Source: Paenibacillus sp. IHBB 10380
GTDB lineage: Bacteria > Bacillota > Bacilli > Paenibacillales > Paenibacillaceae
Assembly: GCF_000949425.1 (NCBI RefSeq)
Contig: NZ_CP010976.1
Span: forward strand, 4,588,001 to 4,652,000
Length of the DNA stretch: 64,000 nt
Reading direction: 5' to 3'
The translations under genes were made by a program, and so were the position numbers. Within the stretch, counting starts at the first letter, position 1. Each line of letters starts with the position of its first letter. Below, piece after piece: positions 48,285-57,879 of this stretch. The notes under the pieces were generated by a model. The model did not search any database. It saw only the letters and a list, made by a program, of their open reading frames with translations, and was not told where the DNA came from.

Positions 48285-48815
48285 CTAAACTAGCTTCATT
48301 ATCTTCCTTTTCTGTGATTTTTTTTTTAAAACGCTCAAACCTTTTCCGACAGTGGACGTACGAATATTCAAAATATTTGAAATTTCAACAAAGGTATACC
48401 TTTCAACGGTATGAAGAATAAGTATGGACTTTTCTGCCTCAGATAACATTTTATAATCTTCAGTTAGACAGCTACGTTTCGATAGATATACCTTTTCAGG
48501 ACTTGCCTCATATTCTGTTGGACCTTTTACAAGATTCAATATCACTTCTTGCCACTTTTTTCTTTTCCTCAAAACAGTTCTACAATGATTTAAAGCAATG
48601 GTGTAGAGCCAACCCGCAAAAGACTTATCATATCGAAATGATTGAATTTGAAAGAACGCCTTTATAAATATTTCTTGTACCCCATCCTCGGCTTCTTCCT
48701 CATTTCCTAATAAAAAGTAGCAATACTTATAGATGTTATTCTCATACCGCTTGACGATTGCCTCAAAAGCACTACTGTCACCTTCAAGAATTTGTTTTAT
48801 TTCCTTATCCGCAAT
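48285..48815 (-). pseudogene. ECF sigma factor gene lacking a standard start codon
   Basis: The full sigma-70 ECF sequence is in one frame: IADKEIKQILEGDSSAFEAI, GNEEEAEDGVQEIFIKAF (region 2), SFAGWLYTIALNHC and region 4 SEAEKSILILHTVERYTFVEISNILNIRTSTV. GGGGGAG lies six bases before ATT at 48815; no ATG, GTG or TTG occurs until the TTG at 48572, which would delete region 2. Either ATT is used as a rare start or ATG was lost by mutation. The stop-interrupted anti-sigma gene next to it favours decay of the pair. Confidence 0.75.
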
Positions 48816-48880
48816 ATTCTTCTCCCCCTTCCTCTTACATATATAACTAACGGCAACGCCTTATCGTGACATGGACAATT

Positions 48881-48912
48881 AAAAAGATGAAGAAGTTAAA
48901 GTTAACTTCTTC
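48881..48912 (-). terminator. Terminator of the intact sigma/anti-sigma operon
   Basis: GAAGAAGTTAA and TTAACTTCTTC form a perfect 11-bp stem with a two-base loop; five T follow closely on the minus strand. Confidence 0.85.
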
Positions 48913-48928
48913 ACCTTAGTACGACTTA

Positions 48929-50062
48929 TCATTTTATGGGTAAAGTGATTTCCAGGTTAGGGAAATACACCCTTCTTACTTTTCCGTTTTCATCCAACAC
49001 AAATTGGCTCTTATCTCCTTTCTGTGGAATCAATTTATACGTTTTTATAGTAATAGATTTAGGAATCGTTGCAAACGGTTCAAATCGGGAATCCATTAAC
49101 ATAGCATTACCACGACCGGTTGGAGAAGATCCGTTACCGTCAATTTGCTGCAACTCATTCCCTTTATCATCATAAATTGCATAGCCCAAACGAGGTTGCG
49201 AAGAGGAGCTTCTCATATGTTCAGGAAATTTAATAAGAGTGGTTATGTTCGTTGTAATCGGCGTAATCTCAACCTTCTCTAGCGTCAAACTGATATTCTC
49301 ATATGTTCGAGTTACAGCAGGCGTTAAAACCACATTGTCTTTGGTGTTCTTCACCACTGGAATGTTGAACTTAAATGGCTCTGAAATTCCTGACACCGTT
49401 ATAGTTAATGTCAATTCAAATTGATCTGGAAAAACCTTTCCTCCTTGATTATGTAAATCTGAAAGTTGTAAAAAAGTTGTATTCTCATTCTTACCAGGAA
49501 TCGTATAAGAACCAAGGGAGTGGCCCTTAGGGGCATAGGATTGGGTAGACTCTCCATTAATCGATAAATCCCAAGTACTAATTATATCCTGTACAGTATC
49601 CTCTAAAAACTTCTCCTCTGAAGTCTGACGTTCGATCCCAATGGATACGCGAGTACCAACGAACAATACACCTGGCACATTTAATGTTAATCCATCATGA
49701 GTCACACTTGCATCCATTATTGTAAGGAGACCCTTCTCATCTACAGCTCTTAAGCCAAGATCACCGGCAAATCGAAAGATCGTATCCATCCCGGGAATTT
49801 GTTTAATGGATGCTGCCAACGTTGGCGAAATGAATCCCGCACCTATCACTAGAGTAAACACTATAGCCGCTGATCCTACAGTGATCATTGCTCTACTCCA
49901 TCCACTTCTCCGATGAGTGCGATTACTTCTTGTGTTTCTCAGATGGCTACTTTCAACCTCTTTCATCGTCTGTTCCACTAGATCAACCGAAATCGGTGTT
50001 TCCCGAATTAACTTTTTTAAATGATTAACCTCTTTATCCTCCAGCTCTGACCGATTGTTCAT
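48929..50062 (-). CDS. DUF4179-type anti-sigma membrane protein
   Basis: A 377-residue protein: an N-terminal cytoplasmic region that should bind the sigma factor, a membrane helix (AMITVGSAAIVFTLVIGAGFISPTLA, near 60-85) and a large outer domain with GLLTIMDASVTHDGLTLNV and SITIKTYKLIPQ. The architecture matches DUF4179/DUF5643 proteins that are usually encoded with ECF sigma genes. It overlaps the sigma gene by 29 bases. The signal sensed is unknown. Confidence 0.8.
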   Translation of the reverse strand: MNNRSELEDKEVNHLKKLIRETPISVDLVEQTMKEVESSHLRNTRSNRTHRRSGWSRAMITVGSAAIVFTLVIGAGFISPTLAASIKQIPGMDTIFRFAGDLGLRAVDEKGLLTIMDASVTHDGLTLNVPGVLFVGTRVSIGIERQTSEEKFLEDTVQDIISTWDLSINGESTQSYAPKGHSLGSYTIPGKNENTTFLQLSDLHNQGGKVFPDQFELTLTITVSGISEPFKFNIPVVKNTKDNVVLTPAVTRTYENISLTLEKVEITPITTNITTLIKFPEHMRSSSSQPRLGYAIYDDKGNELQQIDGNGSSPTGRGNAMLMDSRFEPFATIPKSITIKTYKLIPQKGDKSQFVLDENGKVRRVYFPNLEITLPIK

Positions 50063-50621
50063 GTACTTTCCCTCCCTTTTCCTTTTGCTGAATTAATTTT
50101 TTGCGGAGCCGTTCATACTTTTTTCGAACCGTTGTCGGTTTAAGGTCCATAATAGAAGCAATTTCGTCATAACTATATTCTTCAAGAGATCGCAACAAAA
50201 GAATTTGCTGTTCTTCAACATTAAGATGATCTAATAAGTCGTGAATGACCTCCGTATAACTGTGTTCCTTCTCTTGCTCTCTGTTGACCTTGTACTCCAA
50301 TAAAGATTGATAATTCTTATTCCTTTTCTTAATTAGATCCAGACAATGATTGTGGGCAATTTTATAAAGCCACGCTGATAGTGAAACAGGTTGAGAAAAG
50401 TGATCGATACGCTCCAAACCTTTTATAAATATATCTTGAGCTGCATCTTCGGCTTCTTCTTGACTCTTGAGTAGGTAATAGCAGTAGAGAAATATCTGTC
50501 TTTGAAACCTTTTTATAATGAGGGTGTAAGCCTGCATATCTCCCGTTTGCACCTTCTCAATCACAGACTTTATTTCCATATCCAAATCCAGTTTCTCATC
50601 TAAACTATGTGATTCATTCAT
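50034..50621 (-). CDS. ECF RNA polymerase sigma factor
   Basis: A 195-residue ECF sigma. Region 2 is KSQEEAEDAAQDIFIKGLERIDHF with SAWLYKIAHNHCLDLIKKRNKN; region 4 is EEQQILLLRSLEEYSYDEIASIMDLKPTTVRKKYERLRKK. Its 3' end overlaps the anti-sigma start, so the two are made together. It probably autoregulates its promoter, located around 50650, where I see no clear ECF-type -35 by eye. Confidence 0.88.
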   Translation of the reverse strand: MNESHSLDEKLDLDMEIKSVIEKVQTGDMQAYTLIIKRFQRQIFLYCYYLLKSQEEAEDAAQDIFIKGLERIDHFSQPVSLSAWLYKIAHNHCLDLIKKRNKNYQSLLEYKVNREQEKEHSYTEVIHDLLDHLNVEEQQILLLRSLEEYSYDEIASIMDLKPTTVRKKYERLRKKLIQQKEKGGKVHEQSVRAGG

Positions 50622-50726
50622 TTCACCCCTCCTTTCTACCCATATAACTGAAAATGGTGGTACTTTGTGACAGTCCCACGTTATTTTTCTGACTATTAAA
50701 TAAAGACAGTTCTAACTCTGCAACAA

Positions 50727-50763
50727 AAAAAGATGACTCCTGATGAATTCAGAAGCCACCTCT
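50727..50763 (-). terminator. Terminator of the tag operon
   Basis: TGGCTTCTGA and TCAGGAGTCA pair (with G-T pairs) on the minus strand; seven T follow. Confidence 0.8.
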
Positions 50764-50766
50764 TAG

Positions 50767-51366
50767 CTACACGTGAGTTTGTTCGTTTCGACAAAAGCAA
50801 TCTAACGTATGATCGTTAATCATTCCTGATGCCTGCATAAATGCATAACAAATAGTGGAACCGACAAATTTCATCCCTTTTTTCTTGAGCACAGTACTCA
50901 TCTGATCTGATATTAGGGTGTTAGCAGGCACCTCAGATTTAATAGTCCAATGATTGATGATGGGCTTCCCGTCCACAAAACTCCATAAAAAGCTCGAAAA
51001 GGAACCTTCATTACGTTCGATCTGCTGATAGATACTCGCATTATGTATAATGGCACGCACTTTCAATCGATTGCGAATAATTCCAGCGTCTTGTAATAGC
51101 TGCTCAACTTTATCCTCACCATAAGCAGCTATCTTCACAGGATCAAACTGGTCGAAGACCTCCCTGTAACGCTCTCTCTTCTTGAGAATCGTGTACCAGC
51201 TCAGCCCCGCCTGCATGCCCTCTAACATCAGCAACTCAAATAACTTCTGGTCCTCAACTAACGGTCTTCCCCACTCCTCATCATGATAAGCAATATATAG
51301 GGGATCATCGTTAACCCAGGCACATCGTTGCTTTAATTGGTCCAATAACTTCACATCCTTTTTCAA
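50767..51366 (-). CDS. tag: DNA-3-methyladenine glycosylase I
   Basis: A 199-residue base-excision repair enzyme that removes 3-methyladenine. Tag hallmarks: CAWVNDDPLYIAYHDEEWGRP at the N-terminus with Cys zinc ligand, LFELLMLEGMQAGLSWYTILKKRE, and the C-terminal GFVGST-like KFVGSTICYAFMQASGMINDHTLDCFC with His and Cys zinc ligands. The ATG overlaps the stop of the channel gene, so the two share a transcript. Confidence 0.93.
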   Translation of the reverse strand: MKKDVKLLDQLKQRCAWVNDDPLYIAYHDEEWGRPLVEDQKLFELLMLEGMQAGLSWYTILKKRERYREVFDQFDPVKIAAYGEDKVEQLLQDAGIIRNRLKVRAIIHNASIYQQIERNEGSFSSFLWSFVDGKPIINHWTIKSEVPANTLISDQMSTVLKKKGMKFVGSTICYAFMQASGMINDHTLDCFCRNEQTHV

Positions 51367-51707
51367 GCCTCATCGGCATCCTTCTTGTCATTCGCTTGAA
51401 AAATAGCATACGCAATATGTGCGACTAAACCTAGAAATAATCCCGTCCCTGCTATGATATAAACCATCGTGAATACTTTCCCAAGCGAGGTTTGAGGCTC
51501 AAAGCTAGGATGCCCTACCGTACTCAGTGTAACGACACAAAAATATAATGCATCTACAATGGACAGGCCTTCTTCTTTAACATAAAAAATAGTTCCGGAT
51601 AATAGCATAAATATGATCAACACGAACAAGACTTGAAAATTCTTCTTCTTGAAGGCATGCCAGAGACCTCCAAGCAAACGTTTGAGCGTAATTATAAAAG
51701 ATAGCAT
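51363..51707 (-). CDS. Small two-helix ion channel with TVGH filter
   Basis: A 114-residue membrane protein with a first helix (VLFVLIIFMLLSGTIFYV), a pore segment (VDALYFCVVTLSTVGHPSFEPQT) and a second helix (VFTMVYIIAGTGLFLGLVAHIAYAIF). This is the K+ channel fold, but the canonical TVGYG filter reads TVGHP. Ion selectivity is therefore uncertain. It is co-transcribed with tag. Confidence 0.75.
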   Translation of the reverse strand: MLSFIITLKRLLGGLWHAFKKKNFQVLFVLIIFMLLSGTIFYVKEEGLSIVDALYFCVVTLSTVGHPSFEPQTSLGKVFTMVYIIAGTGLFLGLVAHIAYAIFQANDKKDADEA

Positions 51708-51938
51708 TCTCTAGTGACAACCCTTCTGACTTCATTGAATTGAGTAGTATTTTTTAAATCTACACCAAACCACTTATACTTACTTATATTTGAAAAAAGA
51801 CCATCGCCGAGCCGATTGGCATGCAAATCATAAAAACTAATTTTTATTATATAACAGCAGCTCTATCATGTCTTTCTATGGATACTGTTATAGGTTAAAA
51901 TATTTATATACCAATAAATAAAGGGAGTCGATAAGAAG

Positions 51939-53177
51939 ATGAAACAAGAAATAATTGAACGATTTACTTCCTATGTGAAGGTCGATACACAATCCAATGA
52001 CGACATGAATACCTGCCCTACTACAGCTGGACAGCTAACGCTCGGACATATGCTAGTAGAAGAGTTGAAGACAATCGGTATGAAAGAAGTGACTATGGAT
52101 GACAATGGCTACGTGATGGCTACTCTTCCTTCCAATACAGATAAGACAGTACCTACCATCGGGTTTCTAGCGCATCTGGACACAGCAACTGACTTTACTG
52201 GTACTAACGTAAATCCACAATTGGTTGAGAACTACAATGGACAAGATCTGACCTTGAATGAACCGTTGCAAGTTATTCTTTCTCCACGTCAATTCCCCAA
52301 TCTCGCCAATTATATCGGTCATACGTTAATTACAACAGATGGAACAACACTACTGGGTGCTGACAATAAAGCGGGAATCGCTGAAATCATGACGGCTATG
52401 GCTTATCTCATAGTTCACCCTGAAATACAACACGGTACGATCCGCGTTGCCTTTACGCCTGATGAAGAGATCGGTAGAGGACCTGCCAAATTCGATGTTG
52501 CTGCATTCAATGCAACCTATGCCTATACAGTCGATGGCGGCCCGCTTGGTGAACTAGAATATGAGAGCTTCAATGCAGCGGGTGCCAAGATTACAGTTAA
52601 AGGGAATAACATTCATCCGGGGACAGCCAAAGGGAAGATGGTCAACTCCGCCAAAATCGCTATGGAGCTACAGAGTAAACTTCCCGCTGAGGAAGCGCCG
52701 GAGCTAACAGATGGTTATGATGGTTTCTACCATTTACTCTCCATCCATGGAGATGTTGAACAAACCACTCTGTATTACATTATTAGAGACTTCGATAAAG
52801 ACCAATTTCATGCTAAAAAAGAAAACCTTAAACAAATAGTGACTGAACTTCAACATCAATACGGTCAAGAAAATATCATTCTAGATATGAATGACCAGTA
52901 TTACAATATGAGAGAGAAAATCGAGCCTGTGAAGGAAATTGTCGATATTGCCTATCTGGCTATGCAGAACCTAGGCATTGAGCCTAAAATCTCTCCAATA
53001 CGCGGAGGTACTGACGGTTCACAACTCTCTTATATGGGGCTGCCTACACCTAACATTTTTACAGGGGGAGAGAACTTCCACGGCAAATTCGAATTCATCT
53101 CTGTCGATAATATGATCAAGGCTACACAGGTTGTCATTGAGATCATTAAACTCTATGAGGAACAAGGCACTAACTAA
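51939..53177 (+). CDS. pepT: Peptidase T (tripeptidase)
   Basis: A 412-residue M20B aminotripeptidase, cytoplasmic. Zinc ligands: His and Asp in [12 protein letters not shown]; Asp in [11 protein letters not shown]; Glu-Glu in [10 protein letters not shown]; Asp in YTVDGGPLG; His in the late [12 protein letters not shown]. Length matches PepT. GGGAG precedes the ATG. It frees N-terminal residues from tripeptides. The aldo/keto reductase 44 bases downstream may share its transcript. Confidence 0.95.
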   Translation: MKQEIIERFTSYVKVDTQSNDDMNTCPTTAGQLTLGHMLVEELKTIGMKEVTMDDNGYVMATLPSNTDKTVPTIGFLAHLDTATDFTGTNVNPQLVENYNGQDLTLNEPLQVILSPRQFPNLANYIGHTLITTDGTTLLGADNKAGIAEIMTAMAYLIVHPEIQHGTIRVAFTPDEEIGRGPAKFDVAAFNATYAYTVDGGPLGELEYESFNAAGAKITVKGNNIHPGTAKGKMVNSAKIAMELQSKLPAEEAPELTDGYDGFYHLLSIHGDVEQTTLYYIIRDFDKDQFHAKKENLKQIVTELQHQYGQENIILDMNDQYYNMREKIEPVKEIVDIAYLAMQNLGIEPKISPIRGGTDGSQLSYMGLPTPNIFTGGENFHGKFEFISVDNMIKATQVVIEIIKLYEEQGTN

Positions 53178-53221
53178 AACATTAGTTACACATAACCATT
53201 AGATAGGGAGCTGGAGAAATT

Positions 53222-54157
53222 ATGACTGAACAGACGCGTCTAGGAAGAACTGATTTGCTAGTCAATCCGGTTGGATTGGGTACTAATGCCGTAGGTGGAC
53301 ACAATATATATCCGAACCTAAATGAAGAGGTCGGCAAAGATGTTGTCCGCACTGCTTTGAGGAATGGTATTAATTTTCTAGATACAGCGTATATTTATGG
53401 TCCCGAACGTTCAGAGCAACTCATTGGAGAAGTGCTGAAAGAAACAGGCCGCAGACAAGATGTTGTTATTGCCACAAAGGGCGCCCATAAATTCGTTGAC
53501 AATAAAATTGTACTAGATAACTCTCCTGCCTTTCTGAAACAATCGGTGGAAGATAGCTTGAAACGGCTCAAAACAGACTACATCGACCTGTACTATATCC
53601 ACTTTCCCGACGAACATACACCGAAGGATGAAGCGGTAGATGCCCTACAAAGATTAAAAAAGGAAGGCACCATTCGAGCGATTGGCGTATCCAACTTCTC
53701 TATTGAACAACTACAGGAGGCTAATCGTGATGGATACGTGGATGTATTACAGTCTGAATATAATCTATTTAAGCGTAGTGCTGAACAAGATTTATTACCT
53801 TATACCAAGCAGCATGGAATCTCATTTGTCCCCTATTTCCCACTAGCTGCAGGACTACTCGGTGGCAAATACACTAAAGATACAACGTTTGAGGATGGAA
53901 GAGCTAAGAATCCACTCTTTCAAGGGGATGCCTTCATCCAGAATCTACAGAAGGTTGAACTACTACGTGAGATCGCTAATAGCAAAGATGCGGAAATCGC
54001 CCATATCGTACTCGCATGGTATCTTACCCAAGATTCTATAGATGCCTTAATCCCTGGAGCTAAGAAACCGGATCAAGTACTTAACAATCTAAGAACCCTA
54101 GATGTTCAATTGACCTCCGCAGAAATTGAACATATCAATCAAATTTTTGAGGTCTAA
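53222..54157 (+). CDS. Aldo/keto reductase
   Basis: A 311-residue (alpha/beta)8 NADPH-dependent oxidoreductase. Catalytic Asp and Tyr lie in [19 protein letters not shown], Lys in IATKGAHKF and the His region in [13 protein letters not shown]; the cofactor part is [14 protein letters not shown]. Substrate unknown. GGAG precedes the ATG. Two hairpin terminators follow. Confidence 0.9.
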   Translation: MTEQTRLGRTDLLVNPVGLGTNAVGGHNIYPNLNEEVGKDVVRTALRNGINFLDTAYIYGPERSEQLIGEVLKETGRRQDVVIATKGAHKFVDNKIVLDNSPAFLKQSVEDSLKRLKTDYIDLYYIHFPDEHTPKDEAVDALQRLKKEGTIRAIGVSNFSIEQLQEANRDGYVDVLQSEYNLFKRSAEQDLLPYTKQHGISFVPYFPLAAGLLGGKYTKDTTFEDGRAKNPLFQGDAFIQNLQKVELLREIANSKDAEIAHIVLAWYLTQDSIDALIPGAKKPDQVLNNLRTLDVQLTSAEIEHINQIFEV

Positions 54158-54270
54158 ACACATACCTAAGCTATGCGAGGATACACGATTTCCTCGTCCC
54201 AAAATTCAGTATTCGTTACCCGATCAAATAGAGACGAACGTGTATCCCTTCTAATATTTTTATAAAAAAG

Positions 54271-54308
54271 GACTTTCAAATCCAACATGATGGGTTTGAA
54301 AGTCTTTT
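54271..54308 (+). terminator. Terminator after the aldo/keto reductase
   Basis: GACTTTCAAATCC pairs with GGGTTTGAAAGTC (one G-T), followed by TTTTAATT. Confidence 0.85.
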
Positions 54309-54362
54309 AATTATGAATAATGGAGTTGATTCATCTGCCCCGGGTTTCTCGGTGATTTCTTC

Positions 54363-54412
54363 AAAAAAGGGAACTTATTGGTCATCGAGGACCTGTTCCC
54401 TTTTTTATTTTT
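54363..54412. terminator. Second, bidirectional terminator
   Basis: AAAAAAGGGAAC and GTTCCCTTTTTT form a stem around a 20-base loop; T runs lie on both sides. It separates the + genes from the convergent MFS gene. Confidence 0.85.
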
Positions 54413-54488
54413 CAGATTTAGTAGGCATGGTAAATGATGTTCAATATGGATTATAATCGTTTCTACGCAACACTAGCGATTACGGTCA

Positions 54489-55877
54489 TTACATTTCCTT
54501 CTTCGTAATACGGAAAGAGATTATAAAACAGAAGAGTAAGCAAAGGAACTGGATTGATAAGGCCAGCATGATTCCTGTCAATACTCCCCATCCACAAGTT
54601 TCACTTATAGCGATTAGAGCACCGCCTAATCCAATGCTTAATCCAGGACCAAACGCATCAATAAATTGAATATTCGCCGAAACCGCACCTGCTTCCCCTA
54701 CTTTCGCATGCTGTAGAGCAATGGCTCCCGTTGTTGGATGTGCTAACCCTATGCCAAATCCGGTGAGTGTTTGTGATAATACCGCGAATATTATTCCATT
54801 ACCTGGAAGTCCTACAATTATTATGACCAGCATAACTCCGACAATCATGAAACCAACGCCGACGATTACCCGCTTTTTTCGGCCATTCCCATGGTCTCTT
54901 TCATCAAGCTTGGATTGGAACCAAGCTGCTGCTGACCAACTTATTGCTCCAGCGGCAACAATTAAACCCGCAACGTCCGCCGATAAACCTTTAACTGTTG
55001 TTAGAGCTAAAACAACGTAACTTTCAACAGCAAAGAAGCATGCAACAAACATCCCTCTTGAAACAATGGTTGCCGGTAAACCTTCTCTGACTAATAAAGC
55101 GCCCTCTGGTAGCAGCTTTCGCAAAGGTTGAATCATAATCAATACCCCTACAACTGAAATCGCAATTCCCTTCCAATCGGGTACAAATCCTAAGCCGGTT
55201 AACAACAGACCCGTTCCGAGAGTCAATAAAATGGCATAGATTTCTTTATAGTTTCCTCTTTGGGTAGAGGGTGTACATGTGTTTTCAGCTTGTAATTTAC
55301 GAAACGACGGGAGCGTTAAAAATACAGATAGAACAACGAAAGGCAGAACAAACCAGAACACAAACCTCCATGATAGAAATTCAGCTAAAAGTCCTGCTAT
55401 ATAAGGGCCAATCAATGCAGGAAGAACATAAGCACTTGAAAATGCTGCAAGAATTTTAGTTCTAAGCTCGTCAGGGTAACTTAATGTAATGCTGTAGTAT
55501 ACGCAAGTTAAAAGGGCACCTGCTCCGAAACCTTGAAAAGCTCTTCCTCCAATCAGCATGTGCATATTGAAGGAAGTTGCTGCAATGACGATACCTGCAA
55601 CAAAAACTAGAATAGACACGACATAAGATTTAAACACACCATTCTTATCAATCTGATTACCGATAACCATTGTGCCAATAATTTGAGATAAAAGAAATGC
55701 GCTAAAAATCCAGCCATATAAAGGGATACCATTTAAACTTTGCGCCAACTTCGGTGCAATAGTCGTAATCGCTAGTCCCTCGAATCCTACGGTTGCAACA
55801 GCCAAGATAATACCTATTGTCATCGTTCTATACTGGACATCAAAAATCCCTATTTTATTATTGTTTTTTTTCATCAT
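54489..55877 (-). CDS. MFS drug-type transporter
   Basis: About 462 residues, with around 14 membrane helices (DHA2-like). Motifs include FLLSQIIGTMVIGNQIDKNG (motif A-like) and GRAFQGFGAGALLTCVYYSITLSYPDELRTKIL (motif around loop 4-5). GGAGG lies five bases before the chosen ATG (MMKKNNN). A MarR regulator gene is directly upstream on the same strand, so it is probably an efflux pump controlled by that repressor. The MFS gene at 62780 is a close paralogue. Confidence 0.85.
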   Translation of the reverse strand: MMKKNNNKIGIFDVQYRTMTIGIILAVATVGFEGLAITTIAPKLAQSLNGIPLYGWIFSAFLLSQIIGTMVIGNQIDKNGVFKSYVVSILVFVAGIVIAATSFNMHMLIGGRAFQGFGAGALLTCVYYSITLSYPDELRTKILAAFSSAYVLPALIGPYIAGLLAEFLSWRFVFWFVLPFVVLSVFLTLPSFRKLQAENTCTPSTQRGNYKEIYAILLTLGTGLLLTGLGFVPDWKGIAISVVGVLIMIQPLRKLLPEGALLVREGLPATIVSRGMFVACFFAVESYVVLALTTVKGLSADVAGLIVAAGAISWSAAAWFQSKLDERDHGNGRKKRVIVGVGFMIVGVMLVIIIVGLPGNGIIFAVLSQTLTGFGIGLAHPTTGAIALQHAKVGEAGAVSANIQFIDAFGPGLSIGLGGALIAISETCGWGVLTGIMLALSIQFLCLLFCFIISFRITKKEM

Positions 55878-55981
55878 TGCAACCTCCATATAATTGTTAA
55901 ACCTAAATTAATAGTCTTGATTATAATTGTCATAGCAACTAATATACGCATTGAATTACATGTTAATACAAACAAAATCCG

Positions 55982-56407
55982 TTATAAAAATTTTACATTA
56001 TCATACATTTTAGAAAGTGTCCTTCTAAATGTTTCAACTTCTTCATCCGTTAATCCATCAATGGTCTTTCTATACGCTTCAAGCGATGGAACAAGAATTT
56101 CATCTTTAATTTCTTGACCTTTAGAAGTTAGATATAGGCGTAAGGATCTTCTATCCGTCTCATGGGTTACACGATAAATAAAACCTTTCTTCTCAAGCTT
56201 GAATAGCATTCGGGCAATGTTCGTCTGATCTTTAAAAAGTCTTTCTGCAAGTTCTTTTTGAGTAATCCCCTCCCTTTCCCAAAGTATAACCAGTATCTCC
56301 CATTGATCCACTGTAATATCAAACGGGGTAAGCACTTTTTGATAATAATTATTAAGTTTCAAATCTGCTCGGTGGACAATAACACCTATATATTTTTCTA
56401 ATTCCAA
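55982..56407 (-). CDS. MarR-family regulator
   Basis: A 141-residue winged-helix repressor: FDITVDQWEILVILWEREGITQKELAERLFKDQTNIARML...RVTHETDRRSLRLYLTSKG is the wing. The TTG start (GAATTAG follows) is preferred because GGAGG lies seven bases upstream; longer frames have none. It probably controls the MFS gene downstream. Confidence 0.85.
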   Translation of the reverse strand: MELEKYIGVIVHRADLKLNNYYQKVLTPFDITVDQWEILVILWEREGITQKELAERLFKDQTNIARMLFKLEKKGFIYRVTHETDRRSLRLYLTSKGQEIKDEILVPSLEAYRKTIDGLTDEEVETFRRTLSKMYDNVKFL

Positions 56408-56511
56408 TGGTATACCTCCAGAATAATTGACTTGATGATAGTTGTTGTGACCATTATATTTCCAACCCCTTATAATGTCAACTCTTATCGATACGGTGAT
56501 AGGCACCCAAG

Positions 56512-56554
56512 AAAAGACGACTCTAAATCAAATCAAAGGAGAGTCGTCTTTTTT
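56512..56554. terminator. Terminator downstream of the nos accessory operon
   Basis: AAAAGACGACTCT pairs with AGAGTCGTCTTTT, with A/T runs on both sides. It ends the minus-strand operon that finishes at 56603. Confidence 0.9.
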
Positions 56555-56602
56555 GATACAACTATTTAATTCAGTTGGGATGCAGTCATAGGATGTGAAT
56601 GT

Positions 56603-57169
56603 CTAACGTGGATCCTTTGCAGCTTCTAGCCATGTTCTCAATAATGTATAGTCCGTCACTTCGCCAAGAACAACTTTTCTAAATCTTCCTGTCTTATCAA
56701 TGATAAAAGTTGCAGGCAACCCTGTAATCCTATACAGACTCGATACCTTTCCTGTAACGTCTATAATAACGGGAAACGTAAATTGTTGTTTTTTCATAAA
56801 TTCATTAACGGTACCCTTGGCTTCTCCAACATTGATAAATAACGTCTCTATATCGTTATCTTTTGATTGAAAAACACTATGAATAAGCGGCATTTCCCTG
56901 ACACAAGGTTTGCACCATGATGCCCAAAAATTAATCAATACGACCTTTCCACGATACTCAGTAAGGCGAACTTGTTGTCCTTCCGTATTGGTTGCTGCAA
57001 AGTCAGGAGCGGCCGCTCCAACCTCTATCTTGCTTGACCCTGAATGTTGGCTGGACCGGTTAGACTGAACTATAGTCCACGCCAACGCTATGAGAGCCAC
57101 TACTACGATCAATATTGTAACTATACGTCGAAATTGTATCCTGTTACTCTTCAAGTAACGCACCTTCAT
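56603..57169 (-). CDS. Membrane-anchored TlpA/ResA-like thioredoxin
   Basis: A 188-residue protein: an N-terminal membrane anchor (IVTILIVVVALIALAWTIV), then a thioredoxin fold with redox motif NFWASWCKPCVREMP (near 85) and cis-Pro TGLPATFII. It acts outside the membrane as a thiol-disulfide reductant, in the manner of ResA. It overlaps the ATPase stop by four bases, so it belongs to the nos-like operon. It may keep Cys of the copper chaperone NosL or of an unseen cuproenzyme reduced. Confidence 0.85.
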   Translation of the reverse strand: MKVRYLKSNRIQFRRIVTILIVVVALIALAWTIVQSNRSSQHSGSSKIEVGAAAPDFAATNTEGQQVRLTEYRGKVVLINFWASWCKPCVREMPLIHSVFQSKDNDIETLFINVGEAKGTVNEFMKKQQFTFPVIIDVTGKVSSLYRITGLPATFIIDKTGRFRKVVLGEVTDYTLLRTWLEAAKDPR

Positions 57170-57879
57170 TTCAGACCAAGACTATGATTAAATGCAGCGT
57201 GAGTGGAGCCATATTTATCACGGAAATGCTCAATAGAGCCTTCCCCAACGTTTCTGCCACGGTTCAAAAAAACAATGTGATCAGCTACATCATCCGCTAT
57301 TTCAAGTTGATGCGTGGAGAAGGCAACCGTATGCCCCTCCTGCTTGATATTTTTTAATAATCGAACAAACTCTTTCATCCAGAACGGATCTAATCCATTG
57401 GTGGGTTCATCCATAATAAGCAGTGGTGGTTTTGCTAATATCGCCTGAGCAAATAAGATGCGCTGACGCATCCCCTTTGAGAAGGTGTTTACCAATACTT
57501 TTCCTTTATCCTCTAAACCAACCAAAGTGAGAACCTCTTGTACCCTTTGTTTAGGAACTCCTCGAAGTGCCGCCCAAAAGGATAAAGCCTCTTCTGCGGT
57601 CAGCCCCTGATTAAATTGATAATCATCTGGCATATATCCGATTTGTTGAGAAAAAAGCTTCCTTTCCTTGCTCCAGCGTAAGTTGTTTACGATGATGTCC
57701 CCCGAAGTAGGTTGCATAATCCCAGCAAGCATTCGCAGAACAGTGCTTTTTCCCGCTCCATTCCCGCCACATAATGCCAAAACATTGCCTGAGGCGATAT
57801 TAAAACTTATATCTTGAACTATGGTCTGCTTCTTTATCGTTTTGGATAGCCTAACGACCTGAGCTACAACATCATCCAC
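57166..57879 (-). CDS. nosF: ABC transporter ATPase, NosF-like
   Basis: About 237 residues. Walker A is GGNGAGKSTVLRML (near 36), signature FSKGMRQRI and Walker B LLIMDEPTNGLDP. The GTG start is chosen because AAAGGGG lies eight bases before it; the longest frame lacks a ribosome binding site. It overlaps the permease gene. NosF-NosY-NosD together are proposed to supply sulfur or copper for the Cu sites of nitrous oxide reductase. Confidence 0.82.
   Translation of the reverse strand: MDDVVAQVVRLSKTIKKQTIVQDISFNIASGNVLALCGGNGAGKSTVLRMLAGIMQPTSGDIIVNNLRWSKERKLFSQQIGYMPDDYQFNQGLTAEEALSFWAALRGVPKQRVQEVLTLVGLEDKGKVLVNTFSKGMRQRILFAQAILAKPPLLIMDEPTNGLDPFWMKEFVRLLKNIKQEGHTVAFSTHQLEIADDVADHIVFLNRGRNVGEGSIEHFRDKYGSTHAAFNHSLGLK

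Noticed and set aside
48285..48572. 95-residue sigma-like protein starting at TTG
   Set aside because: The frame continues upstream through a complete ECF region 2 with a good ribosome binding site before ATT; the short version would be a truncated sigma factor.
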